Assembly: GCA_030598425.1 (NCBI GenBank)
Contig: JAUVPY010000161.1
Coordinates: forward strand, 1-6,591
Source of the DNA: Anaerolineae bacterium
GTDB lineage: Bacteria; Chloroflexota; Anaerolineae; 4572-78; NAK82
Direction: 5' to 3'
Length of the DNA: 6,591 nt
In this document: one piece after another, positions 1-4,730 of the stretch
Numbering within the stretch: position 1 is the stretch's first letter
Layout of the letters: every line of letters begins with the position of its first letter
The notes under the pieces: generated by a model
Database searches by the model: none
Told to the model about the DNA's origin: nothing
What the model saw: the letters and a program-made list of their open reading frames with translations, nothing else
Position numbers and translations under genes: made by a program

Positions 1-197
1 TATTCTTGGCCCTCGGCTGTGGATGAGGTCAGCACCAATGCGTTTGGGTGGGGCTCAACCTCGGCATAAATGCCTTGATCAGTTCCTGTGATCAGCGTGA
101 AACCCTTTTCGACGTTTGCATTGATGCGCCGGTAGCCACCGGCCCAGTCGGAATGTTCGCCAAATAGGCAGATGCGTCCAGGAACGAAGATATTCAT
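1..197 (-). CDS. GHMP-family kinase, N-terminal 65 residues (galactokinase-like), cut by left edge
   Basis: The visible part begins MNIFVPGRICLFGEHSDWAG. The PGR-x-x-L-x-GEH-x-D-x-x-GG pattern at residues 6-21 matches the N-terminal signature of galactokinase and related GHMP kinases (galactokinase, homoserine, mevalonate and phosphomevalonate kinases), which phosphorylate small molecules in the cytoplasm with ATP. The Glu-His-Ser-Asp stretch corresponds to galactokinase GEHTD, so a sugar or sugar-like substrate is more likely than homoserine or mevalonate. The ATP-loop motif (PxxxGLSSS) lies outside the window, so the substrate cannot be settled. The start is ATG at 195-197, with AAGGAG ten bases upstream. 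It lies 33 bases downstream of the ornithine cyclodeaminase-like gene on the same strand, so the two are probably co-transcribed. The family call is firm; the specificity is open. Confidence 0.85.
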   Translation of the reverse strand, partial: MNIFVPGRICLFGEHSDWAGGYRRINANVEKGFTLITGTDQGIYAEVEPHPNALVLTSSTAEGQE

Positions 198-207
198 TAT
201 AAATGCG

Positions 208-226
208 CTCCTTACACGCACTCCTT
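208..226 (-). promoter_or_regulatory. Duplicated Shine-Dalgarno before the GHMP kinase
   Basis: Two AAGGAG hexamers lie in tandem on the minus strand, at 221-226 and 208-213, within the 33-base gap before the kinase ATG. The proximal one is 10 bases from the start codon and is the likely ribosome binding site. The distal one is followed three bases later by GTG-TAA, a start codon directly followed by a stop. That is probably coincidental. Confidence 0.6.
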
Positions 227-230
227 TGAG

Positions 231-1235
231 CTATTGTTCTTGCTGCCAGCCCAGACCGCTGAGACGGGCCTTTTCCAATACCAGTCCTGCGATGGCAGCG
301 TCTTGCACACCGACTCCGGTCAGGTCACACACAATAATCTGATCGTCGGCAGTGCGGCCAGGGATGTGGCCCACAACGACATCGCCCAATTCGCCGGCGA
401 CGTCACCAAGAGTCAATGCATTCGCCCTCAAGGCGTGGTGAATCTCCCCAAATTCGGCGCATTGGCTCAGCCGATCGGCGAAAACCAGATCAGCGCACGC
501 CAGCAAGCTGGCGTCGAGTTCTTGCTTGCCGGGAGTGTCGCTGCCGACGGCGATGATCGTGGTTCCTGGTTGTACCCAGTCGGCCGATACCAACGGTTGG
601 CGGCTGGGCGTCGTGGTGATGATCAAGTTGCTGTTGCGCACCGCCTCTTCGACCGTTTTCACTACCTGCGCGTCGCAGCCCCGGTCGTCCACTATCTCGC
701 GTGCAAAGCCATCCGCGTTTGCCGGGTTTCTACTCCACACACTGACCGACGAGATGTCGCGTGCGGACGCGATGGCGCGAAATTGAAATCGGGCCTGGGC
801 ACCAGCGCCGATGAATGCCGCCTGGTGGATGATCGAAGGAGCCAGATAACGGGCTGCCACGGCGCCCGCCGCTCCGGTGCGCAGGTCTGTCAGATAGCCG
901 TTATCGAGTAGGATAGCGTCAAGGACGCCGGTTATGGCATCAAAGGCAAGCATCAACCCGCTGCTGACAGGTATGCCCAGGTCCCGGTTGCCGGGGAAGC
1001 TGTTGGCGACTTTGACCACGAAGTGGAGTGCGCCGGCGATATGCGCCCCTTTTACGTGTGATTCGCCTTGCGGAGCCTCTGACGAGTGTACCGGTGGAAG
1101 TGTGAAGTTAATGACGCCGGGTAGGCTGACCTTGCCGTGGGCCAGGGCGGCAAAAGCGGCTTCGATAGCGTCAACTGCCTCGGCGGTTGAGATGGCCTGG
1201 CGGATTTCCTCTTCATTCAGCATGAACGTAGACAT
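231..1235 (-). CDS. Ornithine cyclodeaminase / mu-crystallin family NAD(P)-dependent enzyme
   Basis: This 334-residue cytoplasmic enzyme belongs to the family of ornithine cyclodeaminase, archaeal alanine dehydrogenase and ketimine reductase (mu-crystallin). Visible hallmarks are VVKVAN (Lys75), DLRTGAAGA with Arg119, the Rossmann dinucleotide loop GAGAQA (143-148), VGSDTPGKQELD with the family Asp at 233, and DLTGVGVQD near the C terminus (304-312). The length is normal and no key position looks lost. Members deaminate or reductively form amino or imino acids, and sequence alone does not separate ornithine, alanine, lysine or ketimine activity. ATG 1235 was chosen because GGAGG lies four bases upstream. 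The longer reading frame would need a TTG at 1268, which sits at the predicted transcription start. The GHMP kinase follows after 33 bases. Family sure, substrate unknown. Confidence 0.93.
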   Translation of the reverse strand: MSTFMLNEEEIRQAISTAEAVDAIEAAFAALAHGKVSLPGVINFTLPPVHSSEAPQGESHVKGAHIAGALHFVVKVANSFPGNRDLGIPVSSGLMLAFDAITGVLDAILLDNGYLTDLRTGAAGAVAARYLAPSIIHQAAFIGAGAQARFQFRAIASARDISSVSVWSRNPANADGFAREIVDDRGCDAQVVKTVEEAVRNSNLIITTTPSRQPLVSADWVQPGTTIIAVGSDTPGKQELDASLLACADLVFADRLSQCAEFGEIHHALRANALTLGDVAGELGDVVVGHIPGRTADDQIIVCDLTGVGVQDAAIAGLVLEKARLSGLGWQQEQ

Positions 1236-1271
1236 GAGGCCTCCGTCTTCTTGGGAATAAGTACACAATGT

Positions 1272-1300
1272 ATGATAGCTTGAAGGAGCGGGTTTGTAAA
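1272..1300 (-). promoter_or_regulatory. Sigma70-type promoter of the cyclodeaminase-kinase pair
   Basis: On the minus strand, TTTACA (1300-1295, five of six consensus bases) is followed after exactly 17 bases by TATCAT (1277-1272, five of six). Transcription would start near 1265 and leave about a 30-base leader before ATG 1235. The -35 box lies only 11 bases from the edge of the 1312-1398 inverted repeat. Confidence 0.7.
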
Positions 1301-1311
1301 GTCGGCACTGA

Positions 1312-1398
1312 GGGCTAGGGGCTGGGGGCTGTGGAATATGGCGCCGTTTCTTCTCGAACGATATTGCTCCAGTTTCACCAGCCCCCAGCCCCTAGCCC
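1312..1398. repeat. Long G/C-rich inverted repeat built from heptamers
   Basis: Positions 1312-1331 and 1379-1398 are perfect 20-base inverted copies. Each arm is itself a tandem array of a GGGCTRG-type heptamer (nearly three units). The 47-base interior continues the symmetry: AATAT (1335-1339) pairs with ATATT (1361-1365) and CGTT (1345-1348) with AACG (1357-1360), leaving an 8-base tip and some bulges. The right arm contains the TAG stop and the last Gly codon of the glycosyltransferase gene. It sits between the end of the glycan operon and the next promoter. It could slow or end transcription, act as an mRNA 3' stabiliser, or be a dispersed palindromic repeat. No T-run follows the hairpin on the minus strand. 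Confidence 0.85.
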
Positions 1399-2525
1399 CT
1401 TACCATGTTGTGATACACCTTCACCAGTCGTCTAGCCGCCTTTTCCCACGTAAACCTCCCTGCCTGCTCATATCCTCGCCGGATCAGCTTTTCGCGTAGT
1501 GAGGCATCTATTGACAGCTGATGCATCGCATCGGCCAGCGCCTCTGTATCAGTTGCCTCGACCAACAAGGCGGCGTCTCCGGCGATCTCGGGCAGCGATG
1601 AATTGTCGGCACAGACGACAGGGGTCCCGCAAGCCATAGCCTCCAATACCGGGATGCCGAAACCTTCGTAGTGGCTGGGGAAAGCGAAGAGAGCAGCCAG
1701 GCTGTATAGGGCAGGCAGATCCTCATCGGCCACGTACCCGGCGAAATGGATCCGTTCTCGGAGGGGAGACGTCTCAGCGGCAGCAAAGATGTCATCGTAA
1801 AGCCAGCCCTTGCCGCCGGCGATCACCAGGTGGAGATCGGGCACGGATGAAATCGCCATCAGGTTAAATGCAGCGATGAGACCGGTGAAGTTCTTACGTG
1901 GTTCTAGGGTACTGATGCTCAAGACAAAGCGGTCGGGGAGTCGGTAGCGGGAACGGACGCGGGCCAAGGTCTCCGGTTCGCCCTCAGGCTTGAAGCGCTC
2001 ATCCACACCAGCACCGATAACTGTGATCTGATCGGGGGGAACTTGCATCAATTCGATGAGATCGGCGCGGGTGCTTACCGAGTCGGCCAGCACGTGGCGG
2101 GCGCGGTGTAGGCTGCGTGGGACGGCTTTGGTCAGCCACGCCAGCAACGCCGGGTGTGCTCCCTGGGGATAGCGCAAAAAACTGAGGTCGTGCACCGTCA
2201 ACAGGCTGGGGGCGAAGCTCGGGGGTAGGGTGAAGCTGGGACCGTGAAAAAGATCGGCGCGGCCGCTGAACAGTTCCACCGGCAAAGGCAGATTTAGCCG
2301 GTACCAGAGGACGGTCGCCCACCGGTCGGAGATTGGGGCGAAGCGGATGCTGAAATTCGTGGGCAGCGCGGTCGGAACGAAATGCGCACCTGATTGCCCC
2401 AGCGCCAGTAGGGTGTATTGGTTCTCGGCGTCCAGGCGGGTGAGGGCCTGTACCAGCCCCCGGGTATAGCGGCCGATACCGGCCCGCTGGTGAATCGCGG
2501 GCGTGTAGTCAATGGCGATATGCAT
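1392..2525 (-). CDS. GT-B glycosyltransferase, GT4 family (mannosyltransferase-like)
   Basis: This 377-residue cytoplasmic or membrane-associated enzyme would transfer a sugar from a nucleotide donor to a glycan acceptor. The N-terminal acceptor half carries RAGIGRYTRGL (14-24), the glycine-rich loop of this family, and TVHDLSFLRYP (110-120). The C-terminal donor half carries STLEPRKN (205-212), with the Arg-Lys pair that contacts the donor phosphates, and HYEGFGIPVLEAMACGTPVV. Glu287 and Glu295 in that stretch form the EX7E motif of retaining GT4 enzymes. The length is typical and the domain is complete. The ATG at 2525 gives the normal family N terminus (MHIAIDYTPA), although no clear Shine-Dalgarno is seen, which suggests coupling to the GtrA gene 20 bases upstream. 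The last codons and stop lie in an inverted repeat. Donor and acceptor are unknown; mannose is a guess from general resemblance. Confidence 0.93.
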   Translation of the reverse strand: MHIAIDYTPAIHQRAGIGRYTRGLVQALTRLDAENQYTLLALGQSGAHFVPTALPTNFSIRFAPISDRWATVLWYRLNLPLPVELFSGRADLFHGPSFTLPPSFAPSLLTVHDLSFLRYPQGAHPALLAWLTKAVPRSLHRARHVLADSVSTRADLIELMQVPPDQITVIGAGVDERFKPEGEPETLARVRSRYRLPDRFVLSISTLEPRKNFTGLIAAFNLMAISSVPDLHLVIAGGKGWLYDDIFAAAETSPLRERIHFAGYVADEDLPALYSLAALFAFPSHYEGFGIPVLEAMACGTPVVCADNSSLPEIAGDAALLVEATDTEALADAMHQLSIDASLREKLIRRGYEQAGRFTWEKAARRLVKVYHNMVRG

Positions 2526-2545
2526 CGGTCAAGTAACAGGTGATG

Positions 2546-3055
2546 CTAAAGCCCCCGATACGTCCAAAGGCGGTTCGCTCCGAAATTCCAGAAGAGGATG
2601 ACGCCAATGGCGATGGCCTTGGCCAGGTTATAGTCCCACGGGTCGGGGATGAAATTGGTAAAGACGGCGGAGAGCCCGACCACGATAAGATTATTGATAC
2701 CTAGTCCGATGATGTTTATTAGTGCGAATTGGGGGAGTTGCTGGCGAATGGGACACGATCGTGATTCGGGGTAGGTCCACAGTCGGTTCCAGGTGAAATT
2801 GCTGAGGATTGCGATGCTTACCGATAGGGTATTGGCCCACAGCAGCGGCCAGCCAAAATACTTGTGCATCAAATTCAATACGGCAAAGTCGATGACGGCG
2901 CCAAAGGCCCCGACAATGGCGAACTTTACAAACCGTCCCAACTCTCTGCGGTTGTCGATGTAGAGGGTGAGTACCGTGGCGGGAATGGACAAACGTCTTA
3001 CCTCGTTGCCTTTTGAAGTGGTGCCACCTGCTGGGAGATGTTGCGCCTTTAGCAT
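2546..3055 (-). CDS. GtrA-family four-helix membrane protein
   Basis: The protein has four predicted membrane helices (about residues 43-63, 70-88, 108-134 and 143-160) and two copies of an NRLWTY motif, NFTWNRLWTY (86-95) and NFGANRLWTYR (157-167). This internal duplication is the GtrA hallmark. Family members sit in the cytoplasmic membrane and are linked to lipid-linked sugar translocation or cell-surface glycan synthesis. Its place between an O-antigen ligase-like gene and a glycosyltransferase fits that role. The upstream gap is 15 bases, so it is part of an operon. Start choice is uncertain. ATG 3055 gives 169 residues but no evident ribosome binding site. An in-frame TTG at 2992 has GAGGT (3004-3000) seven bases upstream and gives 148 residues, nearer the usual family size. 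The extra 21 residues look non-conserved. Confidence 0.9.
   Translation of the reverse strand: MLKAQHLPAGGTTSKGNEVRRLSIPATVLTLYIDNRRELGRFVKFAIVGAFGAVIDFAVLNLMHKYFGWPLLWANTLSVSIAILSNFTWNRLWTYPESRSCPIRQQLPQFALINIIGLGINNLIVVGLSAVFTNFIPDPWDYNLAKAIAIGVILFWNFGANRLWTYRGL
2992..3004 (-). promoter_or_regulatory. Candidate internal ribosome binding site and TTG start for the GtrA gene
   Basis: GAGGT at 3004-3000 is followed after seven bases by an in-frame TTG at 2992-2990 on the minus strand. Spacing is ideal, whereas the upstream ATG at 3055 lacks a recognisable site. If used, the protein starts just before the first conserved helix. Confidence 0.45.
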
Positions 3056-3070
3056 AAGCGGCCCGTTATC

Positions 3071-4567
3071 TTAAACCTGGCGGCTTGAATTGTCAATTCC
3101 CGCTTGAAAAATAATGCACAATAGGCCTAACACGATAGCTATGTGCAAGTACATCCCTTGCACGAAGAGGTTGTCTACCAGATTGTGAACACTGAGATGC
3201 ACGAGCACTCCCACGGCTCCAGCGGCCACTGCTCGCTGGAAGCCACTTGAGCGGCGTACCGCCATCCAGCCTAGCCCGAAGGCGGCCAGCCAGAAGAGGC
3301 CGTAGGCCAAAAATCCGACCAAGCCAGTCTCTGCCCCCACATTAAGGTAATAGTTGTGGGCGTGTCCCAGCGGATTGAGCCAGCGCCCAATGGCGTAGAC
3401 TGGATAAACCACTGGGTAGTTGCCGAAGCCAACGCCCAACCAGAGATGATCGCGCCACATGTCGATGGCCGCTTTCCAATGAGCCAGTCGCTCGATGGCG
3501 GCGAAGTTGGCATCTGTCACCTCGGTCGTGGCAATGTCAGGAATGCGGAGAGCTGTGAACGCGTCGCCGAAGCGCTGAATGATGGCCGGGGGGAGGGCTT
3601 GAAAAGCGCCCATCGCACCCGCGATGGCGAACGCTGCGACCACCAGCCCAAACAAGGCAGCCGTCCGCCCTCCCCTCACCAGGCTAACGGCTACCACCGC
3701 CGCTGCGAATCCAATCCACGCCCCTCGCGACTGGCTGGCGTATAAGGCAGCCAGCATCAAGCCGAAGGTAATCAGGAAGAAAGAAGTAGGGAGAAGGTAG
3801 TAAGGAGTAACAAATCTGTTAGCACGTGGCGGTCGGCGGCTGGACAGCCCCCAAAGGACAAGGCTCAAGGCGATAGGCAGAACCAAACCCAGATAGCCGG
3901 CGTAGGGGTTGGGCTGCCGGAAAGTGCCGTAGGCGCGCAGAAAACGTCCGTCGAAAAGGAGGAAGCCCTCAGGCCCGACACGGAACAGGAATTGGTAGAG
4001 GCCCAGGAGGGCCTGCGCCACCCCCGCCAGCAGTATGGCGCCGACCAGCCAGGGGAGGTGGCGGCGCCGCACAATGGCGATGAAGAAAAGGTAGAGGGCC
4101 AGCATCTCCAGCCATTTCAGGCTTTCCGTTAATGCGGCACCCAATGACAAAGCTGCCAGCCACGAAACCAGGATAGCGCCCAGCCATAGAAGCCACAAGA
4201 GTAGCAGGGGGGGGTGGGGGATCACAACTTGGCGACTGGCCGTCATGCGCAGTAACCAGGCGACCAAGATCAGCAGCAGAATCGCCTCCATCCCGCCTAG
4301 GCTGACACCGCCAACCTGAATGCTGATCAGCGAGCTGAAAGGGATGAGGGGGATGAGAGCAACAAGCCCCCAGACTGGGTTCACGAGGATGAGGACGGCG
4401 GCTATCGTCCCCAGTAATCCGGCGGTGGCAAGTGAAAGGGGGAGCCAAGCTAGGATCAAGCCCAGGACGATGAGAGTTAAGACAAGAGCGGCCCGCCGCC
4501 GGGCGCGGGGCGCAATAATCTGCCCCACGGCAACTGAATCAGAACGGGGCAGGATCGTTTGCAACAT
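3071..4567 (-). CDS. O-antigen ligase / polymerase-like membrane protein (Wzy_C superfamily)
   Basis: This 498-residue protein has about twelve hydrophobic membrane segments. Diagnostic parts are AYGTFRQPNPYAGYLGL (212-228), with the conserved Arg-x-Pro-Asn; SQSRGAWIG (278-286); and a large probable outer loop (about 325-411) with WLGVGFGNY (376-384) and GHAHNYYLNVGAETGLVG (401-418). Family members join or polymerise undecaprenyl-linked glycans on the outer face of the cytoplasmic membrane, acting as O-antigen ligases, Wzy polymerases or protein O-glycosyl ligases; sequence does not decide which. ATG 4567 has GGAG seven bases upstream. It is the first gene of a three-gene operon with GtrA and GT4 genes downstream, driven by the promoter at 4610-4638. 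Oddities are a C8 tract (minus strand, 4214-4207) and a repeat-like stretch at residues 253-264. Confidence 0.92.
   Translation of the reverse strand: MLQTILPRSDSVAVGQIIAPRARRRAALVLTLIVLGLILAWLPLSLATAGLLGTIAAVLILVNPVWGLVALIPLIPFSSLISIQVGGVSLGGMEAILLLILVAWLLRMTASRQVVIPHPPLLLLWLLWLGAILVSWLAALSLGAALTESLKWLEMLALYLFFIAIVRRRHLPWLVGAILLAGVAQALLGLYQFLFRVGPEGFLLFDGRFLRAYGTFRQPNPYAGYLGLVLPIALSLVLWGLSSRRPPRANRFVTPYYLLPTSFFLITFGLMLAALYASQSRGAWIGFAAAVVAVSLVRGGRTAALFGLVVAAFAIAGAMGAFQALPPAIIQRFGDAFTALRIPDIATTEVTDANFAAIERLAHWKAAIDMWRDHLWLGVGFGNYPVVYPVYAIGRWLNPLGHAHNYYLNVGAETGLVGFLAYGLFWLAAFGLGWMAVRRSSGFQRAVAAGAVGVLVHLSVHNLVDNLFVQGMYLHIAIVLGLLCIIFQAGIDNSSRQV
3776..3811. repeat. Degenerate purine-rich short repeat inside the O-antigen ligase-like gene
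   Basis: The plus strand reads as imperfect, roughly 7-8-base units around AAGAAGTA, AAGGTAGT and AAGGAGTA. On the coding strand it encodes residues 253-264 (VTPYYLLPTSFF), at a loop-to-helix boundary. It resembles short tandem repeat tracts but is too degenerate to be certain. Confidence 0.4.
4207..4220. repeat. Homopolymer G8-T-G5 tract in the O-antigen ligase-like gene
   Basis: Eight G (4207-4214), one T and five more G (4216-4220) lie on the plus strand, so the coding strand has C5-A-C8. It encodes part of IPHPPL (residues 116-121) just before a membrane helix. The frame is open as sequenced. A one-base slip would shift the frame early in the protein. Confidence 0.8.
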
Positions 4568-4609
4568 TAGGGTGCTCCAAGCTGATGTGAAGTCTTCTGG
4601 TTTGCTGTC

Positions 4610-4638
4610 ATCTTAGGGGAATGCAAGGGTTTTGTCAA
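4610..4638 (-). promoter_or_regulatory. Sigma70-type promoter of the glycan operon
   Basis: On the minus strand, TTGACA (4638-4633, perfect consensus) is followed after 17 bases by TAAGAT (4615-4610, four of six). The predicted start near 4603 gives about a 35-base leader with GGAG before ATG 4567. It points away from the plus-strand promoter at 4670-4698. Confidence 0.7.
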
Positions 4639-4646
4639 TTTGAGCT

Positions 4647-4656
4647 AGATCGATCT
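4647..4656. promoter_or_regulatory. 10-bp perfect palindrome between divergent promoters, possible operator
   Basis: AGATCGATCT is a perfect 10-base palindrome lying almost midway between the two outward-facing -35 boxes (4638 and 4670, 31 bases apart). A regulator bound here could control both transcripts. The site is short and could be chance. Confidence 0.35.
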
Positions 4657-4669
4657 GCAAAAAGCTTCT

Positions 4670-4698
4670 TTGACTTTCACCATCCACTGGAGTATACT
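4670..4698 (+). promoter_or_regulatory. Sigma70-type promoter of the surface protein-thrC pair
   Basis: TTGACT (4670-4675, five of six) is followed after 17 bases by TATACT (4693-4698, five of six). Transcription should begin near 4705, leaving a short leader that carries AAGGAG before the GTG start at 4731. Confidence 0.75.
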
Positions 4699-4720
4699 CT
4701 CCTTTTGCATTTCCCTGACG

Positions 4721-4726
4721 AAGGAG
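4721..4726 (+). promoter_or_regulatory. Ribosome binding site choosing a GTG start for the surface protein
   Basis: AAGGAG lies four bases before GTG 4731 and 13 bases before a second in-frame GTG at 4740. The first is preferred because 13 bases is too long, though four is slightly short. The choice alters only three residues before the signal peptide core. Confidence 0.6.
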
Positions 4727-4730
4727 CTTT

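Noticed and set aside
208..220. Two-codon GTG-TAA mini reading frame before the kinase
   Set aside because: The distal AAGGAG is only three bases from the GTG, and the arrangement is simple enough to arise by chance.
234..911. 225-residue plus-strand reading frame
   Set aside because: Antisense to the cyclodeaminase-family gene, which has all the family motifs; no domain seen in the antisense product.
1236..1268. TTG start at 1268 that would add 11 residues to the cyclodeaminase-like protein
   Set aside because: The TTG lies at the predicted transcription start and has no ribosome site, whereas ATG 1235 has GGAGG just upstream.
1312..1331. G-quadruplex in the hairpin arm
   Set aside because: Each arm has only three G-runs of three or more, one short of the canonical motif.
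1312..1398. Classical rho-independent terminator
   Set aside because: The stem is strong, but the loop is very long and no T-run follows the stem on the minus strand, so it is kept as an inverted repeat of unproven function.
3969..4448. 159-residue minus-strand reading frame
   Set aside because: Out-of-frame shadow of the O-antigen ligase-like gene, with an Arg/Pro/His-rich composition typical of a shifted frame in GC-rich DNA.
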